Positions 8,528 through 17,333 are shown, counted from the stretch's first letter. The stretch: DNA of 64,000 nt from Mycobacterium montefiorense (GCF_003112775.1 NZ_BFCH01000021.1:124001-188000), one strand, 5' to 3'. The notes: a model not told the origin generated them from the sequence alone. Numbers and translations: made by a program.

Positions 8528-9418
8528 CTATGCTTCGGGTTCCGGCACATGGAAGTGTTCGTCGCGCAACCGGAACGCCTCTTTGGTGCCGTGCTGGGCC
8601 CGGGTCTTGACGAAGTTGAATTCGTCCGGCCCGAATTGCAGGTTGGTGCCGTAGGCGTGGAAGAGATAGCTCGCGACTTCCTCACCGTTATAGGCCTGGC
8701 TCTGCTCGACGAGGCGGAACGCTTCCTTGGCGATGACGACGCCGTCGGCGGGCATCTTCGCTGCCTTCTCGGCCCAGTACCGGGCGCGCGCGGTCACCGC
8801 GCCGGGATCACAAGTGTCGGTGAAGATTCCAAGATGTTCCAGCTCGCCGGCCGCAATGACGTCGCCGGTCAGCAGCAGGCGCCGAGCCACGACCGGCCCC
8901 AGCCGATGGAAGAACATGTGCAGGCTGCCCAGCGCGGGGCCCAGGAAGCGCGTTGCCGGCATGCCGATCTTCGTGTCGCGCGCGATCACCGAGATGTCGG
9001 TCATCAGTGCCATCTCGAAGCCACCGCCCAGCGCGTAGCCGGAGATCTCCCCCACCGTCACCTTCGGAAAGCCCATGAAGTTGTGGTAGAAGCTAAATGA
9101 TTTGCGGTCCACGGTAAGTTGTCTGCGTTGACTGGGCCGGTACTTGGCCGCGGCATCGTCGGGCGCCTTGGTCTTGTCGCCGTACCAGCCGTACGCGTTG
9201 TTCATGTCGGCCCCGGTGGAAAAGACTCCTTCGGCGCCACGCAGCAACACCACGATCAGATCGTCGTCGTCGGCCACCTGATCTAGGCAGCGGCCGACGG
9301 CCTCACGCATGGCCGCGTCATAGGAGTTGCGCTGCTTGGGATTATTCAGTGTGATCGTCGCGATTCTTTTGCCGCGATCGACCTCGAAAAGCACGCGATC
9401 GTCGTTCGAGGCAGTCAT
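8528..9418 (-). CDS. Crotonase-family protein (enoyl-CoA hydratase-like)
   Basis: A 296-residue crotonase-fold protein. The oxyanion hole is formed by VFSTGADMNN (about 65-74) and ISGYALGGGFEMA (125-137). The first hydratase glutamate is kept (E135) but the second position is Ala (A155 in IGMPATRFLG), so a standard water addition is unlikely. It has an acidic, histidine-containing C-terminal tail. The start is the ATG at 9418, overlapping the stop of the thioesterase gene as ATGA, so it is translationally coupled as the second gene of a leftward pair. The reaction on a CoA substrate is inferred only from family and context. Confidence 0.85.
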   Translation of the reverse strand: MTASNDDRVLFEVDRGKRIATITLNNPKQRNSYDAAMREAVGRCLDQVADDDDLIVVLLRGAEGVFSTGADMNNAYGWYGDKTKAPDDAAAKYRPSQRRQLTVDRKSFSFYHNFMGFPKVTVGEISGYALGGGFEMALMTDISVIARDTKIGMPATRFLGPALGSLHMFFHRLGPVVARRLLLTGDVIAAGELEHLGIFTDTCDPGAVTARARYWAEKAAKMPADGVVIAKEAFRLVEQSQAYNGEEVASYLFHAYGTNLQFGPDEFNFVKTRAQHGTKEAFRLRDEHFHVPEPEA

Positions 9419-10092
9419 GTAGCGGATTCCTTTCGCCGCCGGCCGAATCTGTATCCGGTCAGCTTGTCAGGTTGCGAAGCCAGGGTGTTGACCTCGCCGG
9501 TACACAGCACTTCGTCGCCGAGCAGCAGCCGCGCCGTCGACTCGATACCCCGCTCGACCTGCGACCGGACAATGTCGAAGCGCAGCTCGGTCAGCAGCGG
9601 CGTGGGCCGGCGAAAGGTCACGTACAGCGAGCGTGTCTTGCCGGACAGCCCCATCACACAACTGTGGTGCTGGATGACGCAGTCGAAGAAGACGGACAGA
9701 AAGCCACCGTGGACCAGTCCGGGCGGACCCTCGTAGGCCAGCGGAAAGACGACCCGCCCGGCGGCGGTGTCGGCGCCGAGATGATCGAAGGCGTATTCGG
9801 GAAAGGACGGGTTGTAGGCGCCGATATCGGTGGCGTGGTTGAGATAAACCCGGCGGGGATCATTGTCGACGTCACCGATCCGCGGCGCGTGGTCCTGCGG
9901 GGCCGCCGATGTGAGCTCGCTCTCCCATTCGCCGAACTTCGCCAGCATGGCATCCACCGTCGGGTGCGGATGTTCGAGCGACAGCAGCAGCGAGGTCAGG
10001 CGCCTCATCGCGCCGGCAGCCGCCACCGTCTGAGCAAGGGGCACCTCGCCGAATTTCGCGTCATCGGCGCGTATCGGTGTCGCTTCGCCCAT
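9415..10092 (-). CDS. PaaI-like hot-dog fold thioesterase
   Basis: A 225-residue protein with a single hot-dog domain in the C-terminal two-thirds. The diagnostic segment is PPGLVHGGFLSVFFDCVIQ, with HGG near the start of the central helix, as in PaaI/YbgC-type acyl-CoA thioesterases. The N-terminal 90 residues are helical and lack a known domain. Such enzymes hydrolyse acyl-CoA to free acid and CoA, often to release dead-end CoA esters. The start is the ATG at 10092. It is the first gene of a leftward pair with a crotonase, and its promoter region is shared with a rightward operon and holds operator site 3. Confidence 0.8.
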   Translation of the reverse strand: MGEATPIRADDAKFGEVPLAQTVAAAGAMRRLTSLLLSLEHPHPTVDAMLAKFGEWESELTSAAPQDHAPRIGDVDNDPRRVYLNHATDIGAYNPSFPEYAFDHLGADTAAGRVVFPLAYEGPPGLVHGGFLSVFFDCVIQHHSCVMGLSGKTRSLYVTFRRPTPLLTELRFDIVRSQVERGIESTARLLLGDEVLCTGEVNTLASQPDKLTGYRFGRRRKESAT

Positions 10093-10234
10093 TCGCGCCG
10101 CTCCTTCTCATCACCGTCGGCTCTGCATCGTCGCCGGCGCGGAGCCATGCGACCCTCTTTCACCGGGTATCAACGGAGTTGTTCCGTCGGCAGCGTTTCC
10201 TTGATAGCTTATACAGCGTATCAATCGCATTGCC

Positions 10235-10256
10235 TACTGTATGGGTAACTGTATCG
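10235..10256. promoter_or_regulatory. Candidate TetR operator, site 3
   Basis: The segment TACTGTATGGGTA (10235-10247), followed by ACTGTATCG, lies in the 186-bp gap between the leftward thioesterase operon and the rightward crotonase-ligase operon. Its reverse complement TACCCATACAGTA differs from the site 1 element TACCCATACTGTA by a single base. A further TATACAG lies about 22 bp upstream. Confidence 0.5.
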
Positions 10257-10278
10257 CTGAGAAAGGCCGGATTCGACG

Positions 10279-11100
10279 GTGCGTAACGACGCCGATGCGG
10301 CCGACGCCGAGGGGTCGGTGACTGCACGCCGGGATGGCGCGATTCTGCGACTAACCATCGATCGCGTACAACGACGTAATTCGTTGACCCACTTGATGAT
10401 CGAGACGCTGGTCGGTGCGCTGACCGATGCCGCCACCGACGACTCGTTGCGCGCGATTCACCTGAACAGCGCCGGCGATGACTTCTGCTCTGGCGCCGAT
10501 TGGGTCGCGACCAATAGCGGCGCCGGGCAGCGCCCGCGCACCGGCGATCTGGTGCGCAGGATTCCGCACGCCGCCCACCGGCTGATCGAGCTCGTGCAAA
10601 CCATCCAGCTCCCGGTGGTCTGCACCGTGCGCGGCTGGGCGGTAGGCATGGGTTGCAATCTTGCCCTCGCCGCCGATTTCGCGGTGGCCGCCACCGACGC
10701 CGTGTTCTGGGAGCCGTTCATCGAACGTGGATTCAGCCCGGATTCCGGTGCCACCTGGCTGCTCCCCCGACTGGTCGGCGTGGCGAGAGCGCGACGCCTG
10801 CTGCTGCTCAGCGAGAGGCTCAGCGGGTCGGACGCGGCCGACTGGGGGCTGATCCACCAGGCCACGGCCCCGGCCGAACTCGACAACGCCGTCGAACAGC
10901 TGCTGACGCGACTGGCTGACGGACCCACGGTCGCGATCGGGCTGGCCAAGCAGGCCCTGAGCTACGGCCAGCACGCGTCGCTGAGCCAGTCCATGACGCA
11001 GGAACTGTTCAACCTAGAATTGTCCTGTCGGACAACAGATTTCAAAGAAGGCCTAGAAGCCTTTCGGCAACGACGTACGCCGAAGTTCGATGGACGCTGA
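10279..11100 (+). CDS. Crotonase-family protein, PaaG-like
   Basis: A 273-residue crotonase-fold protein and the first gene of a six-gene rightward operon (10279-17333). The oxyanion segments are DDFCSGADW (about 67-75) and VRGWAVGMGCNLAL (117-130). The canonical hydratase glutamates are missing. Instead ERGFSPDSGATWLLPR places an Asp at about 155, the pattern of PaaG-type enoyl-CoA isomerases. The start is a GTG at 10279 with no strong ribosome-binding site. The family catalyses double-bond shifts or ring-opening steps on CoA esters. Its promoter carries the shared TACTGTA element, so TetR control is likely. Confidence 0.86.
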   Translation: MRNDADAADAEGSVTARRDGAILRLTIDRVQRRNSLTHLMIETLVGALTDAATDDSLRAIHLNSAGDDFCSGADWVATNSGAGQRPRTGDLVRRIPHAAHRLIELVQTIQLPVVCTVRGWAVGMGCNLALAADFAVAATDAVFWEPFIERGFSPDSGATWLLPRLVGVARARRLLLLSERLSGSDAADWGLIHQATAPAELDNAVEQLLTRLADGPTVAIGLAKQALSYGQHASLSQSMTQELFNLELSCRTTDFKEGLEAFRQRRTPKFDGR

Positions 11101-11147
11101 CCAGATGGGCTTTCGGTCGCACCGGGCGCTAGACGAAGGGAACACGG

Positions 11148-11960
11148 ATGCCTGCTGACTCGTTCGACACCATCAAATACGAGGTCGACGGGCACACCGC
11201 CACCATCACGCTGAACCGGCCCGATGCCCTCAACGCGCTCAGCCCGCACATGATCACCGAGCTTCGGGCCGCCTACGACGAGACCGAAAACGACGACAAC
11301 GTCTGGCTGACCATCGTCACCGGCACCGGCCGCGCCTTCTGCACCGGCGCCGACGTCAAAGAGATTCCCGAAGACGGCAAGGTGATCTACGAGCGGCCGT
11401 ACCTGTCGACCTACGACCAGTGGGAGGCACCACAGGAGGGCACCCCGCCGTTTCGCACCACGGCCAAGCCGGTGCTGACCGCGGTGAACGGAATCTGCTG
11501 TGGCGCCGGCATGGATTGGGTCACGACGACCGACATCGTCATCGCGTCCGATCAGGCGACCTTTTTCGATCCGCATGTCAGCATCGGGCTGGTGGCCGGA
11601 CGCGAACTGGTGCGGATATCGCGGGTGTTGCCCCGCTCGATCGCCCTGCGGATGGCATTGATGGGCAAACACGAGCGGATGAGCGCGCAGCGCGCCTACG
11701 AACTCGGATTGATCAGCGAGGTCGTTGAGCACGACCACTTGCTGGACCGGGCCCATGAGATCGCCGACATCGTCAACTCCAATGCACCGCTGGCGGTTCG
11801 GGGAACCCGGCTGGCCATTCTCAAGGGCCTGAACGTGCCGCTGCACGAGGCCGAGATCATGGCCGAAACGTTTCGCGAGCGGGTGCTGCGCACCGCGGAC
11901 GCGGCCGAAGGCCCCAAGGCCTTTGTGGAAAAGCGCAAACCGAATTGGCAGTGCCGTTGA
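11148..11960 (+). CDS. Crotonase-family protein with non-canonical active site
   Basis: A 270-residue crotonase-fold protein starting at the ATG at 11148, preceded by GAAGGGAAC. The oxyanion parts are RAFCTGADV (about 62-70) and VNGICCGAGMD (113-123). Alignment to classical hydratases puts Asp123 at the first glutamate position and His143 (FFDPHVSIGLV) at the second, so both canonical glutamates are absent. The FFDxHVSxGLV stretch is shared with the next gene, which suggests a tandem duplication. The C-terminus overlaps that next gene. It probably acts on a CoA ester made by the ligases downstream; the reaction is not predictable. Confidence 0.85.
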   Translation: MPADSFDTIKYEVDGHTATITLNRPDALNALSPHMITELRAAYDETENDDNVWLTIVTGTGRAFCTGADVKEIPEDGKVIYERPYLSTYDQWEAPQEGTPPFRTTAKPVLTAVNGICCGAGMDWVTTTDIVIASDQATFFDPHVSIGLVAGRELVRISRVLPRSIALRMALMGKHERMSAQRAYELGLISEVVEHDHLLDRAHEIADIVNSNAPLAVRGTRLAILKGLNVPLHEAEIMAETFRERVLRTADAAEGPKAFVEKRKPNWQCR

Positions 11961-12760
11961 GTACCCCGCGTTTCGAAACCATTGTCCTTGACATCGATGC
12001 AGACGCTCATGTCGCCACCATCACGCTGAATCGGCCTGATCAACTCAATGCGTTCAACCGCACGATGTGTGAGGAGATGGCTCAAGCCTGGCGCATCGTC
12101 AAACTCGACGAGTCGGTGCATGCGGTAGTGCTGCGGGCAGCCGGCAGCCGGGCGTTTTGCGCCGGGCTGGATATCAAGACGCCGTACGGGCAACCCGAAA
12201 ACGTGTGGAACCACCAGGATCCCGGTGAATTGCTCAGCCCCAAGTGGCAGAAGATGTGGAAGCCGGTGGTGTGTGCCGTTCAGGGCATGTGTACCGCGGG
12301 CGCGTTCTATTTTCTCAACGAGTCCGATGTGGTGATCTGCTCAACCGACGCAACGTTTTTCGATTCACACGTCTCGGCCGGTCTGGTGTGCGCGCTGGAG
12401 CCGATCGGCCTGATGCGACGCATCGGCCTGGGCGAAACGTTGCGCATCGCACTGATGGGCAACGACGAGCGGGTCAGCGCGGACACCGCATTGCGGATCG
12501 GATTGGTGTCCGAGGTAGTCGCGACGGATCAGCTGTGGGGCCGTGCGCACGAGATTGCCGCGGCGATCGCGGCCAAGCCGCCGTCGGCGACTCAGGGCAC
12601 CGTGAAGGCGATCTGGGAATCGCTGGACAAGCCCTACCGCGCCGCCTTGGAGCAGGGCCTGATCTACACTCGGCTGGGCAACCCGCTGGGCACCGCCGAG
12701 CTGGCGGCACAGCAGGACGCCGACGGCAAGGGCGCGCGCAGCGATCCAAAGATCCGCTGA
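11951..12760 (+). CDS. Crotonase-family protein, paralogue of the preceding gene
   Basis: A crotonase-fold protein of about 269 residues. The start is uncertain: GTG 11951 is used here, TTG 11945 and TTG 11957 are alternatives, and all overlap the 3' end of the preceding gene. The oxyanion segment is RAFCAGLDI. The second region reads GMCTAGAFYFLNESD, placing Tyr at the first hydratase glutamate position, and FFDSHVSAGLV places His at the second. This shared HVSxGLV motif links it to the gene immediately upstream as a duplicate that has diverged at the active site. The stop overlaps the start of the next ligase gene (TGATG). Confidence 0.83.
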   Translation: MPLSTPRFETIVLDIDADAHVATITLNRPDQLNAFNRTMCEEMAQAWRIVKLDESVHAVVLRAAGSRAFCAGLDIKTPYGQPENVWNHQDPGELLSPKWQKMWKPVVCAVQGMCTAGAFYFLNESDVVICSTDATFFDSHVSAGLVCALEPIGLMRRIGLGETLRIALMGNDERVSADTALRIGLVSEVVATDQLWGRAHEIAAAIAAKPPSATQGTVKAIWESLDKPYRAALEQGLIYTRLGNPLGTAELAAQQDADGKGARSDPKIR

Positions 12761-14241
12761 TGGCCGATCATCCGCTGAGCCAACGCATCGCCGACGTCTT
12801 GGATCTGCAGGCGAACGCACCGGCGATCGAGTACGACGGTCGATGGTTGTCGTGGGGTCAGATCGGCGCGGCGGCAAGGCGGATGGCGTCGTTGACCGCC
12901 GAGCACGCCGACAACGCTGCGATCGGGATGCTGCTGCGCAACCGGCCGGGGCAGGTGGCGGCGTTTCTCGGGGTATTGCTGGCCGGCGGCACGGTGGTCA
13001 CCATCAACCCGTCGCGCGGCGATGAACGCACCCGGGCCGATATCGCGGCACTACAACTACCGCTGGTGGTCGGCGAACCCGACGATCTGGCCACGCTGGT
13101 CGCCCCCGGCACGCCGACCCTGTCGATCACGGGCCGGCTGGACGAGCCCGGCGAGCCGGCGCCGCCCGGCTACCGCGCCATCCCCGCACCTGAAGTAGCG
13201 GTGCGGATGCTGACCAGCGGAACGACCGGTCCGCCCAAGCGAATCGACCTGAGCTACGACATGCTGGCGCACACCGTGATGGGCCCGGACCCAGATCACG
13301 CACCGGCGCCTGCAGAGCCGCGGCGCGGTGTCGCAATCATGAACTCCCCGCTGGTGCACATCGGCGGCGTCTTCCGGGTGCTGCAGTGTGTCGCCGAGGC
13401 GAGATCCTTTGTGCTACTGGAACGCTTCGAGCTCAACGCGTGGGCTTCGGCGGTACGCACGCACCGGCCCCGCGCGGTGTCGCTGGTGCCGGCTGCATTG
13501 CGGACGGTGTTGCACTCCGACCTGTCGCGTACCGATCTGGACAGCATTCGCGCCGTCAGCTGTGGCACGGCCCCGCTGTCAGCCGACGATGCCGACGCCT
13601 TCACCGAGAAATACGGCATACCGGTTTTGACATCCTATGCTGCAACAGAATTCGGTGGCGGAGTGGCCGGCTGGACTCTGACCGACTACCAGAGTTACTG
13701 GATCGCCAAACGCGGCAGCGTCGGGCGGGCCAACCCGGGCGCGCAGTTGCGGGTGGTCGACGACACCGGCGCGCAGCTCGGACCGAACCAGGTTGGGCTG
13801 TTGGAAGTCAAGCCGGGGCAGCTGGGGCGCACGGTGGCTTGGATGCGGACCACGGATTTGGCGCGCATCGACGCGGATGGCTTTCTCTGGATCGTCGGTC
13901 GGGCGGATCAGGCGATCATCCGCGGTGGGTTCAAGGTGATGCCCGACGACATACGTGTCGCGCTGGAGGACCACCCCGCGGTGGCGGGCGCGGCCGTGAT
14001 CGGGCAGCCCGACGAGCGACTCGGCGAGACTCCCGTCGCGGTCGTGGAACTTCGCGAGCCCGCCAGTACCGACGCCGACACGTTGGTGGAGTACCTGCGA
14101 ACGCGATTGGCCCGCTATGAGATTCCCACCGAGATCGCGATCGTCGACACGATCCCGCGCACCCCGTCGGGTAAAGCCGACCTCAGCGAGATCCGGCTCT
14201 TCTTCGAAGAGTCCGCGGTGCAGCGCGACCATGCCCGGTGA
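12760..14241 (+). CDS. AMP-forming acid-CoA ligase / adenylating enzyme 1
   Basis: A 493-residue ANL-superfamily enzyme. The P-loop is LTSGTTGPPKR at about 151-161, the A5 region reads TSYAATEFGGG, and the C-terminal domain carries IVGRADQAIIRGGFKV and the catalytic lysine in RTPSGKADL. It is on the short side for the family. The ATG at 12760 overlaps the stop of the crotonase gene, and its own 3' end overlaps the next ligase by 11 bp, so the operon is translationally coupled. It is the most divergent of the three tandem ligases. It probably activates an aromatic, alicyclic or short branched acid; the substrate is unknown. Confidence 0.87.
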   Translation: MADHPLSQRIADVLDLQANAPAIEYDGRWLSWGQIGAAARRMASLTAEHADNAAIGMLLRNRPGQVAAFLGVLLAGGTVVTINPSRGDERTRADIAALQLPLVVGEPDDLATLVAPGTPTLSITGRLDEPGEPAPPGYRAIPAPEVAVRMLTSGTTGPPKRIDLSYDMLAHTVMGPDPDHAPAPAEPRRGVAIMNSPLVHIGGVFRVLQCVAEARSFVLLERFELNAWASAVRTHRPRAVSLVPAALRTVLHSDLSRTDLDSIRAVSCGTAPLSADDADAFTEKYGIPVLTSYAATEFGGGVAGWTLTDYQSYWIAKRGSVGRANPGAQLRVVDDTGAQLGPNQVGLLEVKPGQLGRTVAWMRTTDLARIDADGFLWIVGRADQAIIRGGFKVMPDDIRVALEDHPAVAGAAVIGQPDERLGETPVAVVELREPASTDADTLVEYLRTRLARYEIPTEIAIVDTIPRTPSGKADLSEIRLFFEESAVQRDHAR

Positions 14242-15796
14242 TTCCACCGTCGCCGAGATCCTGCGACATCAGGCCCGTACCAGGGAAACACACCCTCTGC
14301 TCGTCTGCGATGCCGAGCGCATCAGCTACACCGATGCCGACGTCCGGTCAGCAGAGCTCGCGCGCGGCCTGATCGCCCTCGGTGCCGGCAAGGGCACCCA
14401 TGTTGGGCTGCTTTACCCCAACGGCACCGAGTTCGTCGTCGCCATGCTGGCGGCAGCGCGAATCGGCGCTGTGGTAATCCCGTTTTCCACCTTCGCCACG
14501 GCTGGTGAGATGCGCGAGCAATTGGTCGATAGCGATGTCGAAATCCTGTTGGCCACACCGACTTTTCGCTCTCACGATTACGCGCAGCGACTGTCCGAGG
14601 TTCTTTCGGGCGCCGATCTCGATTCGCGGTTGTGGTGTACCGCGGCACCGCAATTGCGCCATGTTGCAATCACTCACGAGTCGGTGTACCAACGAGCCGG
14701 CACCGTCGATCCGGAGCTGCTGCAGGCGTCAGAAGACGACGTCCACGGCTGCGACCCGCTGGCGATCGTCTACACATCGGGATCCACCAGCGCCCCCAAA
14801 GGGGTGGTGCACACCCATGCCGCGCTGCTCGGACATCAGTACAACCTCAACCACATCCGCGGTTTAACCAAGGCGGACAAGCTGTTCTGCAATTCACCGT
14901 TCTTCTGGGTCGGCGGTTTCGCGTTCGGCCTGCTTGCCACCTTGGTAGCCGGTTCGACGTTGGTGTGCTCCAACGCCACCGACGCGGGGGCGATGCTCGA
15001 TCTGTTGGAAGCCGAAAATCCAACCATGACAAATGGGTTTGCGGCCGGGATCGCGCACCTGGTGGACCACTCGAGCTACGCCGAGCGTGATCTGTCGTCG
15101 ATGCGTCGCGGCAACCTCTACCCGATCATGGCCCCCGACACCAGACCGGCCGACCCGGAGCTGCGGCACAACATGCTCGGGATGACCGAGGCCGGCAGCG
15201 TCGTGTTGATCGGCGAGGATGAATCCGACCAGCCCGAAGCGCGGCGGGGGTCTTTCGGCAAGCCCGCACCCGGATTTCAGATGATGCTCGTCCACCCCGA
15301 CACGACGGAGAACGTTGCCGCCGGCGAGGTCGGTGAACTGTGTATCCGCGGGCCTTATGTGATGCAGGGCTATTACAAACGCAGCCGCGAGGAGTGCTTC
15401 GACGCCGACGGCTGGTTCCACAGCGGCGATTTGGTGCGCACCGACGCCGATGGATTCGTCTATTTCGTCGGGCGCCTGCGCGCAATGATCAAGACTGCCG
15501 GCGCCAATGTCTCGGCGGCCGAAGTGGAGCAGGCGATCACCAAGGTCACCGGCGGAGCGCCGGCTTACGTCATCGGCCTTCCCGACCCAAGGCGCGGGCA
15601 GCTCGTCGCCGCGGTTGTTGTCCGGCCGGACGGCGCTGCGCCGTTCGACGATGCCGCATTGAGCGAACGGCTCAAAACCGAACTGTCCGCATACAAGATC
15701 CCCAAGCGGTTCATCACCGTGCACCGCGCCGACGTACCGCTGCTGTCCAGTGGCAAGGTCGACACGCGCCAACTGCGGAAGCTCTTCGATGCCTGA
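14231..15796 (+). CDS. AMP-forming acyl-CoA ligase 2
   Basis: A 521-residue ANL-superfamily enzyme with P-loop YTSGSTSAPKGVVHTH, A5-like LGMTEAGS, hinge region FVGRLRAMIKTAGANVS and catalytic lysine in SSGKVDTRQL. The ATG at 14231 lies within the end of the previous gene. Its closest relative in the window is the next ligase: both share PKGVVHxH, PFFWVGGF and RSREExF motifs, pointing to tandem duplication. The FFWVGGF element sits in the acyl-binding region, so the pair may bind related acids. Cytoplasmic; the CoA ester product is inferred from family. Confidence 0.87.
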   Translation: MPGDSTVAEILRHQARTRETHPLLVCDAERISYTDADVRSAELARGLIALGAGKGTHVGLLYPNGTEFVVAMLAAARIGAVVIPFSTFATAGEMREQLVDSDVEILLATPTFRSHDYAQRLSEVLSGADLDSRLWCTAAPQLRHVAITHESVYQRAGTVDPELLQASEDDVHGCDPLAIVYTSGSTSAPKGVVHTHAALLGHQYNLNHIRGLTKADKLFCNSPFFWVGGFAFGLLATLVAGSTLVCSNATDAGAMLDLLEAENPTMTNGFAAGIAHLVDHSSYAERDLSSMRRGNLYPIMAPDTRPADPELRHNMLGMTEAGSVVLIGEDESDQPEARRGSFGKPAPGFQMMLVHPDTTENVAAGEVGELCIRGPYVMQGYYKRSREECFDADGWFHSGDLVRTDADGFVYFVGRLRAMIKTAGANVSAAEVEQAITKVTGGAPAYVIGLPDPRRGQLVAAVVVRPDGAAPFDDAALSERLKTELSAYKIPKRFITVHRADVPLLSSGKVDTRQLRKLFDA

Positions 15797-17333
15797 CCCG
15801 AGCGCACACACCATCGACGAGCTGGTCCGCTTTCGAGCCGGCCACGACGCGGACACGCCGATCGTGATCGATCCCACGTCCCGGCTCAGCTACCGCGAAC
15901 TCGATTCGACCACACACGATTTGGCCGCAGCATTCGTCGAGGCCGGGGTGGGCAAGGGCACCCGGGTGGGGCTGATCATGCCCAACAGCACCCGCTGGGT
16001 ACAGGTCGGGATCGCGCTGACCCGCATCGGCGCGGTGCTGGTGCCACTGAGCACCTTGCTGCAGACCCGCGAACTCGTCGCGCAGCTGCGGGTGGCGGCC
16101 GTGCAGTTCCTGGTGAGCGTCGAGGAATTCCGCGGTCATCGCTATCTCGACGACCTGAAGACAGTGCCGCAATCCGAACTTCCTGCCTTACGGCAGGTTT
16201 GGTCGATCGGACAGCTGGACAACGCCGCCGCGAGTGACCGGGTTAGGCAGATCGTCGACGCGATGACCGCAACAGTCACCGCCGCCGACCCGCTGGTCAT
16301 CATGTTCACCTCCGGCAGCAGCGGAACACCCAAGGGAGTAGTGCACTCCCACGGCAACGCGTTGGGCGCCGTGCGATCGGGGCTGACGGCCCGTTGCATC
16401 ACCTCCGAAACCCGCCTGTACCTACCGATGCCCTTCTTCTGGGTGGGCGGTTTCGGCAGCGGGATACTGTCCGTCCTGTTGGCGGGTGCCACCCTGATCA
16501 CCGAAGAGATCCCCCGGCCGGCCAGCACGCTGCGACTGCTGGAGCACGAACGGGTAACCCTGTTTCGCGGCTGGCCCGATCAGGCCGAGGCACTGGCACG
16601 GCACGCGAGCTCGGCCGGCGTCGTGCTCTCGGCGCTGCGACCGGGCAGCCTCGACGCCCTGCTGCCGCCCGAGCAGCGGCCTGCGCCCGGGGCACGGGCC
16701 ACGCTGTTCGGCATGACCGAGGCGTTCGGGCCGTACTGCGGCTACCCCGCCGACACGGACATGCCCGCGACAGCCTGGGGCAGCTGCGGAAAGCCGTTCG
16801 GCGGCATGGAAGTCCGCATAGTCGATACCGACAGCGGCGAGCCCGTCGCGACGGGATCCGCGGGCATGATCCAGATCCGCGGGCCGCATACGTTGCGCGG
16901 CATTTGCGGTCGCAGTCGCGAAGAGCTGTTCACCGTCGACGGCTTCTATCCGACCGGCGACCTCGGCCACCTCGACGAGGATGGGTTCCTGTTCTACCAC
17001 GGGCGATCCGACGACATGTTCAAGGTCAGCGGCGCGACTGTCTACCCGAGCGAGGTCGAGCGCGCGCTGCGCACGGTCGAGGGCATCGACAACGCCTTCG
17101 TCACCAATGTGCCCGGCGCCGTCGGTGAACGGGTGGGCGCAGCGGTGGTGTGCGGCGACCGTGGGTTGGTCGCCGCACAGTTGCGCGACATGGCGCGGAC
17201 TGTGCTGAGCGCGTTCAAGGTTCCGGCGGTGTGGCTATTGCTGGATTCCGACGACGCCGTTCCGCGCGGCGGCACCGGCAAGGTCGACATCCATCGACTG
17301 CGCGAGATGTTGATCGAAGCCGACCAGCCTTAG
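15789..17333 (+). CDS. AMP-forming acyl-CoA ligase 3
   Basis: A 514-residue ANL-superfamily enzyme with P-loop FTSGSSGTPKGVVHSH, A5-like FGMTEAFG, core motif YPTGDLGHLDEDGFLFYHGR and catalytic lysine in GGTGKVDIHRL. The ATG at 15789 overlaps the previous gene by 8 bp. It is a diverged paralogue of ligase 2 and the last gene of the rightward operon. Its stop overlaps the stop of a convergent secreted-protein gene by 4 bp, with no room for an intervening terminator. Function as an acid-CoA ligase is from family; the need for three ligases in one operon suggests several acid intermediates or substrates. Confidence 0.87.
   Translation: MPDPSAHTIDELVRFRAGHDADTPIVIDPTSRLSYRELDSTTHDLAAAFVEAGVGKGTRVGLIMPNSTRWVQVGIALTRIGAVLVPLSTLLQTRELVAQLRVAAVQFLVSVEEFRGHRYLDDLKTVPQSELPALRQVWSIGQLDNAAASDRVRQIVDAMTATVTAADPLVIMFTSGSSGTPKGVVHSHGNALGAVRSGLTARCITSETRLYLPMPFFWVGGFGSGILSVLLAGATLITEEIPRPASTLRLLEHERVTLFRGWPDQAEALARHASSAGVVLSALRPGSLDALLPPEQRPAPGARATLFGMTEAFGPYCGYPADTDMPATAWGSCGKPFGGMEVRIVDTDSGEPVATGSAGMIQIRGPHTLRGICGRSREELFTVDGFYPTGDLGHLDEDGFLFYHGRSDDMFKVSGATVYPSEVERALRTVEGIDNAFVTNVPGAVGERVGAAVVCGDRGLVAAQLRDMARTVLSAFKVPAVWLLLDSDDAVPRGGTGKVDIHRLREMLIEADQP

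Noticed and set aside
10962-11846. A 294-codon minus-strand frame opposite a crotonase gene
   Set aside because: Antisense shadow with low-complexity composition; the plus-strand crotonase has a complete fold signature.
14894-15877. A 327-codon minus-strand frame opposite ligases 2 and 3
   Set aside because: No recognisable motif, and it conflicts with two well-defined AMP-forming enzymes.
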